Made by a program: the position numbers and the translations under genes
Notes under the pieces: generated by a model
The model's input: the letters and a program-made list of their open reading frames with translations, nothing else
Told to the model about the DNA's origin: nothing
The model's database searches: none
From: a virus
IMG/VR virus record: IMGVR_UViG_3300042344_000800
Location: 1 to 64,000 of that record
Direction: 5' to 3' (one strand)
DNA: 64,000 nucleotides
Shown here: positions 49,289 to 56,706 of the stretch, piece after piece
Layout of the letters: each line of letters begins with the position of its first letter
How positions within the stretch are numbered: position 1 is the first letter of the stretch

Positions 49289-49591
49289 GTGGAAACTCTA
49301 ATCGATGTTTTACCCGTATTTTACAAAATGGGAATTAGCCGTAAACAATTACTATCTATGCCACATTGGGAAGTCATGAATGCTTTAGCTGGTCATTATA
49401 AACATCGGGCTAGGGACATTCTTGACATGACCGATGCTGTTGCGTTAGGTTCTGGATTTGGTGAACCAGAGGAAAAAGAAAATCTCCGCAATATGATTGC
49501 TGGTAGAGCAGGTTTCCCCCGGATTAAAACCAAAGTCCCCAAGAAATTTACGGGTAAATCTTGGACTTCTGATTTAATGGGGGCTATTTAA
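49289..49591 (+). CDS. Hypothetical protein, 100 aa
   Basis: GTG start. Helical N-terminus (YKMGISRKQLLSMPHWEVMN) then a glycine-rich end; the pattern resembles small tail-assembly or packaging proteins but no family is certain. Its stop overlaps the next ATG. Confidence 0.58.
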   Translation: METLIDVLPVFYKMGISRKQLLSMPHWEVMNALAGHYKHRARDILDMTDAVALGSGFGEPEEKENLRNMIAGRAGFPRIKTKVPKKFTGKSWTSDLMGAI

Positions 49592-50163
49592 TGTCCAGGT
49601 CTAAAAAAGATATTGTGGTAAATACGGAGGGAAGTCTACCAGATTTAGTAAAGGAGGCTATTTGTTTCTATAAGGGTTGCTACCCTGAATACTCATTCTC
49701 GGAAATCTGTCGAAGGGTAAATCGGAAGATAACTCCTTTGGATATTAATGAGGATTTAGTAGTCAGAGTTATTGAGGCTGAACCTAATTTGGTTGCTAAA
49801 TACCGGAAGGGCGGGGCTGAAGCCGTCAAAATGGGCATGGAATTAAAGGAGTTAAAGTATGCTACTTTATATTCCCGGGTTCAGTTCTTGGCCGAGGTAA
49901 TGGATATGGGTAAGTCTGGCTACAGTGACCAAAAAGTTACTGGTCGGGGTGATGTTATCGAATTAGTTTCTAAAAATCTTTCTGCCTCTTTGGAAGCACA
50001 TAAACAACTTACTGCCATCATGTTTATGGTAGAGGGTGCTACTGAAGTAGTCAGTGAAGAAGACTATGTTGATGTCGCTGTTTACCCTCAATTCCTAGAA
50101 CCCGCCCCAAATCAGATTGAGGCTAGTGCTGAATTAGCCCCCGATTCCGTTGAAAACATTTAG
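49591..50163 (+). CDS. Possible terminase small subunit, 190 aa
   Basis: YPEYSFSEICRRVNRKITPLDI (about 37-58) could be a helix-turn-helix, followed by helices (GAEAVKMGMELKELKYATLY) suited to oligomerisation, and an acidic tail. Size and plan fit a small terminase, but the large subunit is 5 kb away. It starts in the stop of the previous gene (TAATG). Confidence 0.45.
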   Translation: MSRSKKDIVVNTEGSLPDLVKEAICFYKGCYPEYSFSEICRRVNRKITPLDINEDLVVRVIEAEPNLVAKYRKGGAEAVKMGMELKELKYATLYSRVQFLAEVMDMGKSGYSDQKVTGRGDVIELVSKNLSASLEAHKQLTAIMFMVEGATEVVSEEDYVDVAVYPQFLEPAPNQIEASAELAPDSVENI

Positions 50164-50186
50164 TCACTAACAACCATAAAAACAAC

Positions 50187-50822
50187 ATGGTCAATATTGC
50201 CCACGGATTGAAACCCAAGAACCGCTATCAAGAACAGTTTCTACGGTCTTTACGGACAAATACCATTTCTATTGGTGTTGGTGAGGCTGGTACTGGTAAG
50301 ACTCTGATTGCGATGTATTCCGCCCTTTTAGCTCTTAATAATCCAGATGACCCCATTAATAGTGTTTTATATGTAAGACCGTTTGTAAGAGACAGGGATG
50401 AGGTTGATATTGGGGCTATGCCAGGTGATTATGGGGAAAAAGTAGATTCATTGGGAACTCCCCTATGGACTAATCTTTCTGAAATTGCCCACCCTAAAGA
50501 TTTCCAGAAGCTCCGTTCTACTATAGAAATTAGCCACATCGGTAATATTAAAGGAGCTAGTTTGTCTAATACCTTTATTATTTTTGATGAGGCTGAGGAC
50601 GCTACTGAACGTCTGTTTAAAGCCGTGGTAACTAGAATTGCACACGGTTCAAAGCTCTGTATTATCGGAGACCCCACCCAATGTAGTTTGAAAACTGAAG
50701 CCTATTTACCAATTGCCGCAAACCGGTTGAATGATGTGGAAGGTGTTGGGGTAACTTTCTTTCCGAAGGGTACGTCGGTTCGCCATCCAATTCTGGCCAA
50801 AATTTTAGAAGCACTAGGTTAA
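50187..50822 (+). CDS. phoH: PhoH-like ATPase
   Basis: 211 aa. Walker A GEAGTGKTLIA (about 32-42), Walker B FIIFDEAEDA (about 130-139), and CIIGDPTQC sensor motif are all present. PhoH-like proteins are common in cyanophages; their function is unclear, possibly RNA handling. It ends the operon, followed by a terminator. Confidence 0.92.
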   Translation: MVNIAHGLKPKNRYQEQFLRSLRTNTISIGVGEAGTGKTLIAMYSALLALNNPDDPINSVLYVRPFVRDRDEVDIGAMPGDYGEKVDSLGTPLWTNLSEIAHPKDFQKLRSTIEISHIGNIKGASLSNTFIIFDEAEDATERLFKAVVTRIAHGSKLCIIGDPTQCSLKTEAYLPIAANRLNDVEGVGVTFFPKGTSVRHPILAKILEALG

Positions 50823-50850
50823 TCTAAAGTTACTTCTGAATTAAATATTA

Positions 50851-50886
50851 AACCACCTTGACGGGTGGTTTTTTTGTTGCTATAAT
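50851..50886 (+). promoter_or_regulatory. Nested terminator-promoter module
   Basis: AACCACC (50851-50857) and GGTGGTT (50864-50870) form a hairpin with a T run, a Rho-independent terminator for phoH. Its loop TTGACG is also a -35 box, the T-tract is the 17-base spacer, and TATAAT (50881-50886) is the -10 of the next gene. The module recurs at 51667-51702. Confidence 0.85.
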
Positions 50887-50915
50887 AAACGGGATACCTA
50901 TTTCTGGACTAAACT

Positions 50916-51647
50916 ATGTCTAATTTATCTGTTTTTGATTTCAACTCCAACAACATTCGCTTTGAAAATCGTGAAGGTCGGGTCTGGGTTTGTCTAACCG
51001 ATATGGCTAAGGCTAGTGGGAAACGGATTAATGATTGGAATCGACTAAATGCTACAACCGAGTTCCTGACTGAGTTTGAGGGCATTGCGGGGATTCCCGT
51101 AATGGTGTCTAACGTTGGGGGCTTACCTGCAACTACTGGAACATGGGCAATTGAAGAAGTCGCTTTAGAGTTTGCTGGTTGGTGTTCGGTGAAGTTCAAA
51201 ATCTGGATGCTACAGCAAATCAAAACGCTAGTCACAACTGGCACAGTTAGTCTGCACCATGTAGAACAGCCTAAATTAACATCTCGTCAGGTTGCTGTTG
51301 AAACAGCTAAGGCAGTTGTGGAAATTGAGGGATTGATTTCTCGAAATAACCCCCGATTAGCCCAATTTCTAATTGACCATGCTATTTCCGATTTAATGCC
51401 AAGTCAGGCTACTTTAACTGGGGATTCCTTGCAAGGAGTTGTTGAGATTGCACTAGAAATGGGATTTAACCCTTCCCATGATAATCGGTCTCAACTTGGA
51501 AAATACGTTAAAAAGAGTTGTCGTCAACTAAGTCAACAAGAGAAACGGTTAGTCAACGGGGCAATGCGAGAGATAGCAGTTTATCCGGCAAATCACCCAG
51601 AAGTGAGAGAGGCAATAGAAGGATTTTTCAGCACTATAAACGGTTAA
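50916..51647 (+). CDS. KilA-N/Bro-N domain regulator
   Basis: 243 aa. VWVCLTDMAKASGKRINDWN followed by RLNATTEFLTEF is the KilA-N DNA-binding domain (about 24-60). The C-terminal half is helical (QVAVETAKAVVEIEGLIS) and probably mediates partner binding. Such proteins act as phage antirepressors or regulators. It is monocistronic between two terminator-promoter modules. Confidence 0.87.
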   Translation: MSNLSVFDFNSNNIRFENREGRVWVCLTDMAKASGKRINDWNRLNATTEFLTEFEGIAGIPVMVSNVGGLPATTGTWAIEEVALEFAGWCSVKFKIWMLQQIKTLVTTGTVSLHHVEQPKLTSRQVAVETAKAVVEIEGLISRNNPRLAQFLIDHAISDLMPSQATLTGDSLQGVVEIALEMGFNPSHDNRSQLGKYVKKSCRQLSQQEKRLVNGAMREIAVYPANHPEVREAIEGFFSTING

Positions 51648-51666
51648 CGATACAAAATAAAACATT

Positions 51667-51702
51667 AACCACCTTGACGGGTGGTTTTTTTGTTGCTATA
51701 AT
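51667..51702 (+). promoter_or_regulatory. Nested terminator-promoter module, second copy
   Basis: AACCACC/GGTGGTT hairpin with TTGACG loop, T run, 17-base spacer, TATAAT at 51697-51702. Same logic as 50851-50886. Confidence 0.85.
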
Positions 51703-51729
51703 AAGAAAGTACATTTAACCCATGTAGCC

Positions 51730-52056
51730 ATGAATATCAAACCCCCACAGTTTAAAAGTAAGCAGGATTGTTGCGACTTTTTGGCACTAGAGTATATAAC
51801 TCCCCCAAGAACTATCAAACTTCCAGAGGGTGTTATTGACTTTTTAACAGATGAGGAATTGGTAATAGTCTCAGAAGATTACAATGCCGAAAAAGCCATT
51901 AGACTAATCAGTATTTTGCACATATACTTCCCACTGACACATAAAGTCATTTATTTGTTTGGAGAAAGTCATCCATTATCTGATAGTTTGCAGTTCACTT
52001 GCGACGCTCTAGGGATTCAAATACGTTACCCTGGATTGCCGCTTGATGTGTGGTAA
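51730..52056 (+). CDS. Hypothetical protein, 108 aa
   Basis: Unrecognised small alpha/beta protein (TIKLPEGVIDFLTDEELVIV, ISILHIYFPLTHKVIYLFGE). Expressed from its own promoter; followed by a terminator. Confidence 0.6.
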   Translation: MNIKPPQFKSKQDCCDFLALEYITPPRTIKLPEGVIDFLTDEELVIVSEDYNAEKAIRLISILHIYFPLTHKVIYLFGESHPLSDSLQFTCDALGIQIRYPGLPLDVW

Positions 52057-52079
52057 TGATTTTGGATGTCGGTAAATTT

Positions 52080-52105
52080 AACCACCTTAACCGGTGGTTT
52101 TTTTG
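52080..52105 (+). terminator. Rho-independent terminator
   Basis: AACCACC/GGTGGTT with T7. It resembles the two nested modules but the loop TTAACC is not a -35 box. Confidence 0.8.
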
Positions 52106-52119
52106 TGCCTAAAAGTATG

Positions 52120-52126
52120 CGCCCAA
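52120..52126 (+). promoter_or_regulatory. CGCCCAA motif of CDS 52161
   Basis: TATGCGCCCAAAATAT, 35 bases before the ATG. Confidence 0.55.
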
Positions 52127-52160
52127 AATATTCTTGAATCCCCCTGCCCACTGAGAAAAT

Positions 52161-53003
52161 ATGTACTCTCCCGTTGAAGCTTTTACCACTTGTGTTGGTT
52201 ATTCGGATTTTTTGTCTTGGTCTTTACTTTTCAATCGTCCGCAGTTCGACAATCTGGTAGTCCTCACTACACCCCAAGACCTGAAGACCCAAGAGGTATG
52301 TTCCTTTCACCATGTTCAGTGTTATGCTACTGAAGCTTTTTTTGCTGAGGGTCAAACTTTCGGTAAATCCCAGGCAATCGATGAATTTTTGAAGTCTAAT
52401 ATTTTATCTAAAAGCGGTTGGCTAGTCCACTTTGACTCTGATATTGTTCTACCCCCTCGCTCAATGAATCATATCCGAAAAGAGCTTATAGAAACCGATT
52501 GTATTTACGGTATTGACCGAGTTAGTGCAGTAGGTTTTGATAAATGGACAGATTATGTTAGCGACCCTAACGTATTTTATGAACAGGAAGTCTGGCTCAG
52601 ATTAGACCGTTTCCCGATTATGCCCCGTGTCTTTAAGGATGGGTATTATGTCCCCATTGGATTCTTTCAAGCTTGGTATGCTCCCAATAGTGAAAATTCC
52701 TACCCTACAGTCCATCAAAATGCCGCTAGAGCCGATATGCTATTTGCTATGCGATGGGGAGGACAGAAGCGCAAATTAATCGCTAATGCTGTAGGAATCC
52801 ATTTAGAGTCAGAACATGGAAATCTAGGGGTTAACTGGAACGGACGGAAAACCCCCCCCTTTAAGTCTAGAGTAATTCCAGAACAAGGAGGAGAGTCTGT
52901 CTTAGAACTGTGGGAACAAGGGGGAGAGTCGGTCTTAGGAGTGTGGGAACAATTAGAAAAGGCTTTAGAAGAATTTAAGGATATATGGTTCAGTAACTAT
53001 TAA
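52161..53003 (+). CDS. GT-A fold glycosyltransferase-like protein
   Basis: 280 aa. WLVHFDSDIVLP (about residue 93) has the D-x-D metal motif of GT-A enzymes after a Rossmann-like N-terminus (FDNLVVLTTPQD). The C-terminus has two copies of EQGGESVL-x-x-WEQ, an unusual repeat. It may glycosylate capsid, tail or DNA, or alter host surface. A CGCCCAA motif indicates late expression. Confidence 0.7.
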   Translation: MYSPVEAFTTCVGYSDFLSWSLLFNRPQFDNLVVLTTPQDLKTQEVCSFHHVQCYATEAFFAEGQTFGKSQAIDEFLKSNILSKSGWLVHFDSDIVLPPRSMNHIRKELIETDCIYGIDRVSAVGFDKWTDYVSDPNVFYEQEVWLRLDRFPIMPRVFKDGYYVPIGFFQAWYAPNSENSYPTVHQNAARADMLFAMRWGGQKRKLIANAVGIHLESEHGNLGVNWNGRKTPPFKSRVIPEQGGESVLELWEQGGESVLGVWEQLEKALEEFKDIWFSNY

Positions 53004-53013
53004 CAGGCAAGAA

Positions 53014-53036
53014 AAAACCCCCTATACTCTAGGGGG
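53014..53036. terminator. Bidirectional hairpin terminator
   Basis: AACCCCCTA/TAGGGGGTT stem between the glycosyltransferase and the tRNA; A run on one side gives U-tract for the minus strand. Confidence 0.75.
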
Positions 53037-53061
53037 TTAAATAAACCAAACAAGGAACAAA

Positions 53062-53133
53062 TCTGGGTTGTGGGAGTCGAACCCACCTATGCCGTCTTAT
53101 GAGGACGGTGCTTATCCGATAAGCTAAACCCAG
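53062..53133 (-). tRNA. tRNA with CAU anticodon (Met elongator or Ile2)
   Basis: 72 nt. Acceptor CTGGGTT/AACCCAG with discriminator A, D-arm GCTT/AAGC, anticodon stem CCGTC/GACGG with loop CTCATAA, T-arm GTGGG/CCCAC with TTCGACT. The anticodon stem lacks the three G-C pairs of initiator tRNA. A CAU tRNA is Met elongator, or Ile after lysidine modification. No CCA is encoded. The promoter is 53159-53188. Confidence 0.93.
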
Positions 53134-53158
53134 AAGGTCTTTTGCTCCAGACCTCTTT

Positions 53159-53188
53159 ATTATAACTTAGCCGTTATGGGTTTGTCAA
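53159..53188 (-). promoter_or_regulatory. Consensus promoter of the tRNA gene
   Basis: Minus-strand TTGACA, 18 bases, TATAAT; overlaps the end of the antirepressor-like gene. Confidence 0.82.
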
Positions 53189-54013
53189 GTCTAAACCCAA
53201 AAGAATTTCCTCAATCATCGGGATGTCTTCCCGTCGGTAGAAATACTCAGTGCTGATTCGTTTTTTCTTGCCGTTTTTTAACCCGTAGACATGGCGTTTT
53301 GGGGGTTTTTCACCCATTAAGGTTTCCCATGCTTGAGCAACTTGAAGGCGGATTTTGCGGAACTCTGTGTTAGTGAAGTCTAAAGCCTTTGCTTCTAGGT
53401 AATCTTTTAGGGAGAAATCTTCCGGCAGATAAAAGGGCAAACCTTTTAGTCCATTTTTCCACCCATCGATTTTAGGATAGACCGTGACTACTTTTTTGAA
53501 GTCACGGATTTCTTCTCGCATTTCCCGTACTTCACCAACTAAACCCGTCATGACCATTTCAATGTTAGCCAGACGGTCTGAGTCAGAGACATAACCAGTG
53601 ACAGATTTAATCCATGTGTCGATTCCGATTGAAGCAAAAGCTAAAAGACTTTTTCGAGCCACTGGATTAGCGGCTTTTGATTCAAAACCGTAATAGGAAA
53701 TGATAGCGGCGGCGGCTTTACTGTTGACAATGTTCGCAAGATTAACACTGTCGCAATCCCCTTTCAGCGTCTGGGAGAAAACCTTACCTTGGAAGGGTTT
53801 CAAGCATTCTGGGACTGTTTTTGATTCGGGGGTTTCTTGAGAAAGATTTGCGATAACCCGACCCTCTGAGAACATACTCCCACGTTGAACTCCACATAAT
53901 CGGGCTAACGCAGACTGACTCATGCCACAGGTTTTCCCGTCTGCACTGACAAAAAATTGCAATTCCATATCTAATTCGGGGACTTTAACAGTTGTGGGTT
54001 TTACGATTTCCAT
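53174..54013 (-). CDS. Antirepressor-like protein, 279 aa
   Basis: N-terminal MELQFFVSADGKTCGMSQSA and LARLCGVQRGSMFSEG look like a small HTH-containing domain also seen in the 34172-34624 protein. A middle helix set and a C-terminal basic region (KNGKKKRISTEYFYRREDIP) follow; cyanobacterial proteins of this plan are often annotated as antirepressors. Its own promoter is 54048-54077. Confidence 0.58.
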   Translation of the reverse strand: MEIVKPTTVKVPELDMELQFFVSADGKTCGMSQSALARLCGVQRGSMFSEGRVIANLSQETPESKTVPECLKPFQGKVFSQTLKGDCDSVNLANIVNSKAAAAIISYYGFESKAANPVARKSLLAFASIGIDTWIKSVTGYVSDSDRLANIEMVMTGLVGEVREMREEIRDFKKVVTVYPKIDGWKNGLKGLPFYLPEDFSLKDYLEAKALDFTNTEFRKIRLQVAQAWETLMGEKPPKRHVYGLKNGKKKRISTEYFYRREDIPMIEEILLGLDLTNP

Positions 54014-54047
54014 ATTTACCTCTTTAGTGTTTTCTGATTACTTTAAC

Positions 54048-54077
54048 AGTATAACTTAGCCTTTATGGGTTTGTCAA
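54048..54077 (-). promoter_or_regulatory. Sigma70-type promoter
   Basis: Minus-strand TTGACA, 18 bases, TATACT. Confidence 0.8.
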
Positions 54078-54085
54078 CCCCCAAC

Positions 54086-54114
54086 AAAAAAAAAATCCCT
54101 AGCTAGGCTAGGGT
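54086..54114 (-). terminator. Rho-independent terminator after mazG
   Basis: Minus-strand AACCCTAGCCTAGCTAGGG followed by ATTTTTTTTT. Confidence 0.85.
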
Positions 54115-54136
54115 TATTAAAGTTGAGTCAGTTTAA

Positions 54137-54718
54137 TTAGCGATAATCTCCATCCCCTTTAATAGTACCTGCCAATTTTCGGGCAGATAGCTTTGCCATG
54201 TTCATGTTCATTACACTGAGAAGGTTGTTAAACCCGAACAGGCAGGATAACTCATCAAGAATGACGAACAGGGGCATTACCCGCATCTTAGACTGTAAGA
54301 TAGCTGGGGATTGGTATGCTTCATCACCCCGTAGTTGTTTTTTGTGAATACTAGCGAGGGAGCCAGCAAAAATTACCGCTCTTTCAAACACTTTACTCAA
54401 TCTCAATGAAGAAACCGAATCTGGTTTGCCCAAAGAGTATTGTGAAAATAAGGTGGACAGTGGGGGGAGTCCCAGGTGCTTAACTATTCGACACAAGTAG
54501 TAAACTACGTCCCCCAGTTCTAGGGCGATTGCCTTAAGGTTAGTGTCATCTTGAGCTATTTGGTCATTATAGCACTCGATGGTTTCAGCTAACTCATTAA
54601 CCAAACCCAGAATGGAATAAGTCAGGGCTACTTCATCGGGGTAAACTGCTGTAGAGTCCGTAAACTCCATATATGAGTCTAGGTAAGCCAAATTTTCTGG
54701 TGTTAATTCAAATCGCAT
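54137..54718 (-). CDS. mazG: MazG-like nucleotide pyrophosphohydrolase
   Basis: 193 aa. ILGLVNELAETIECYNDQ (about 37-54) and ALELGDVVYYLCRIVKHLGL (about 65-84) give the E-x-x-E...E-x-x-D metal motifs, and the C-terminus NMAKLSARKLAGTIKGDGDYR matches the cyanophage MazG ending. These enzymes hydrolyse NTPs or dNTPs to monophosphates. About 85 residues are inserted between the motifs and the end, longer than usual. Confidence 0.82.
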   Translation of the reverse strand: MRFELTPENLAYLDSYMEFTDSTAVYPDEVALTYSILGLVNELAETIECYNDQIAQDDTNLKAIALELGDVVYYLCRIVKHLGLPPLSTLFSQYSLGKPDSVSSLRLSKVFERAVIFAGSLASIHKKQLRGDEAYQSPAILQSKMRVMPLFVILDELSCLFGFNNLLSVMNMNMAKLSARKLAGTIKGDGDYR

Positions 54719-54751
54719 AGGTTTTTAGGTCTTTAAGGTCTGTATGTTCCC

Positions 54752-54781
54752 AACATAACATACCGCTTATTGGTTTGTCAA
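54752..54781 (-). promoter_or_regulatory. Sigma70-type promoter for mazG
   Basis: Minus-strand TTGACA, 18 bases, TATGTT. Confidence 0.7.
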
Positions 54782-54851
54782 CATATTTTATCCGTAAGAA
54801 AAAGCTATCAATGAAGTATAAGTAAATCTTATCGCTAGGGTAAGCCCCCAT

Positions 54852-54858
54852 CGCCCAA
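54852..54858 (+). promoter_or_regulatory. CGCCCAA motif of terminase
   Basis: CCCATCGCCCAATCTAA, 32 bases before the ATG. Confidence 0.55.
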
Positions 54859-54889
54859 TCTAAGACAGAAGCGATTGAGCGTAGAGATA

Positions 54890-56650
54890 ATGGCAAAACC
54901 TGGAAAATTAAAATTATATTTACACCCGGGACAACAAGAAGTATTCGGAGACCCTGCCAGATTCAAGGTTTTGGTTTCATCGAGGAGATTTGGGAAAAAT
55001 TTAGAAGAAAACACCCCTATTTTGACCAAAAATGGTTATAAACCGATTAAGAAAATTTTCACTGGGGACACTGTATATAATGAACAGGGTTTACCTGTAA
55101 AAGTTTTAGCGGCTACCGAGGTATTTGAAGATGATTGCTACGATATTGTCTTTGAAAATGGACAGGTTATCAGAGCAGGGAAAAACCATGAGTGGGTTTT
55201 GGAGCTAAACCGTAAGTTAGAGTCTAACACATGGACTACTGAGGAAATATTCTATTACCATCAAAACATTCAAAAGGGAAGTAAAAAACTTAATTTATCT
55301 GTTCCTCGTAAAATTTTGCATCCGTGGGAAAGCTTTTTTATAGCCGATGTAATCCCTGTTGGAAGACATCGAACTAAGTGTATTCAAGTAGAAGGAGGGA
55401 TTTTCCTATGTAGTAAAAGTAACATCCCTACCCATAATTCCAGGCTACTATTAACTACTTTAATCGAAAGGGCTATTAATTACAACGGCAACTATGATAA
55501 AGCTTCACCCCCCGTCGTTTTGCTCGTTATGCCTAGCTTAAAACAGGCTAAACAAATCCACTGGGAACCACTTGTAAATATTCTAGATGGACACCCAGCA
55601 GTTAAAAGAATTTTTAAGTCTGAATGCAGAATCGTTTTTAAAGGAAATAAACCAGACATCATCCTCAGAGGAGCCAATGAAGATAACGGCGACAATATGC
55701 GGGGGTTGAAGATATATTTTGCTGGATTAGATGAGATGCAAGATATAAAACCTATTGTATGGACGGAAGTGATTCGCCCTGCTTTAGTTGATACTAAAAA
55801 TAGTACATCTCTAATTATTGGTACGCCCAAGGGGGCAGGTACATTTTTCCATAGTCTTTACCTACAAGGTGGTGAAGTTCCTAATTGGGCTAGTTTTTTA
55901 AAAACAGTTTATGATAATCCCTTTATTCCCCTTGATGAAATCCAAAGAACCAAAGAGTCATTACCCGAAAAAATCTTTAGACAAGAATTTTTAGCATCTT
56001 GGGAATCTTTTGATGGTCAGATATTCTCAGATTTAGATAAGAGACACTTACTGGATGATGACGATTTACCGACAAAATTTGACCAAGTATATATCGGAGT
56101 GGACTGGGGAGATGTGAATCCTGCCCTAGTAGTGGTGGGAAGACGGGGAGCCGCTTATTTTGTGATTGATTGTTGGGAAAATCCCAACCCTAAAGCGGCC
56201 ATTGAACAACGAGTCCACAATGAGAAAGCCATTGAGTTAGCCAGAACGCATGGTGTCAACCGTGGATATGCTGACCCGTCACAACCGGGAAGAATTTTAA
56301 CCATGAGAAAAGCGGGTGTTCCCAAGTTAATGGAGGGCTATAATAGGGTATCAGAAGGTAATGGGGTGGTTAACACTTTATTACACCAAGATAAACTTTT
56401 TATTGCCAAATCCTGTAAAAGGGTTTTTGAGGACATGACTGCATATCACCGAGAGTCTAAAGAAGGGAATGTTACCGAGAAAGTGGCTGAAGGGCAAAGA
56501 GACCATTTTTGCGATGCTTTACGTTACGTTTTGGCTACTTTGGAGCATCGGAATATTGAGAATATCATCGATAGTATGGGTGCAAATACCCTAATACCCA
56601 GTGTCCCCCAAGATGATAGTCTCTACGGAAATTATAATTCTGGCTATTAA
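54890..56650 (+). CDS. terL: Terminase large subunit interrupted by an intein
   Basis: 586 codons from ATG (a TTG lies five codons upstream). Exteins: LVSSRRFGK then SRLLLTTLI joins to a Walker A GKS; LKIYFAGLDEMQ is Walker B; IGVDWGDVNPAL (near nucleotide 56093) starts the RuvC-like nuclease, with DHFCDALRYVL supplying the last acidic residue. It cuts and packages DNA into the head. The 147-residue intein (37-183) splits Walker A, so the ATPase works only after splicing. Confidence 0.93.
   Translation: MAKPGKLKLYLHPGQQEVFGDPARFKVLVSSRRFGKNLEENTPILTKNGYKPIKKIFTGDTVYNEQGLPVKVLAATEVFEDDCYDIVFENGQVIRAGKNHEWVLELNRKLESNTWTTEEIFYYHQNIQKGSKKLNLSVPRKILHPWESFFIADVIPVGRHRTKCIQVEGGIFLCSKSNIPTHNSRLLLTTLIERAINYNGNYDKASPPVVLLVMPSLKQAKQIHWEPLVNILDGHPAVKRIFKSECRIVFKGNKPDIILRGANEDNGDNMRGLKIYFAGLDEMQDIKPIVWTEVIRPALVDTKNSTSLIIGTPKGAGTFFHSLYLQGGEVPNWASFLKTVYDNPFIPLDEIQRTKESLPEKIFRQEFLASWESFDGQIFSDLDKRHLLDDDDLPTKFDQVYIGVDWGDVNPALVVVGRRGAAYFVIDCWENPNPKAAIEQRVHNEKAIELARTHGVNRGYADPSQPGRILTMRKAGVPKLMEGYNRVSEGNGVVNTLLHQDKLFIAKSCKRVFEDMTAYHRESKEGNVTEKVAEGQRDHFCDALRYVLATLEHRNIENIIDSMGANTLIPSVPQDDSLYGNYNSGY
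54998..55438 (+). other. Class 3 mini-intein in terminase, 147 aa
   Basis: Block A NLEENTPILTKNG begins with Asn, not Cys/Ser. Block B is GQVIRAGKNHEW with Trp two after His (B:12); block F has TKCIQVEGG with Cys (F:4); the end is PTHN then Ser, with Thr before His (G:5). Trp-Cys-Thr is the mark of class 3 inteins, which start splicing from the F-block Cys. The intein lies between Lys and Ser of Walker A (GK-S). There is no endonuclease domain, only about 50 linker residues. Confidence 0.85.
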
Positions 56651-56706
56651 GGGGCGAGGGTAGGGACGCTCATGACCTAAGTAGAAGACCTAACCCCGCC
56701 CACCCT

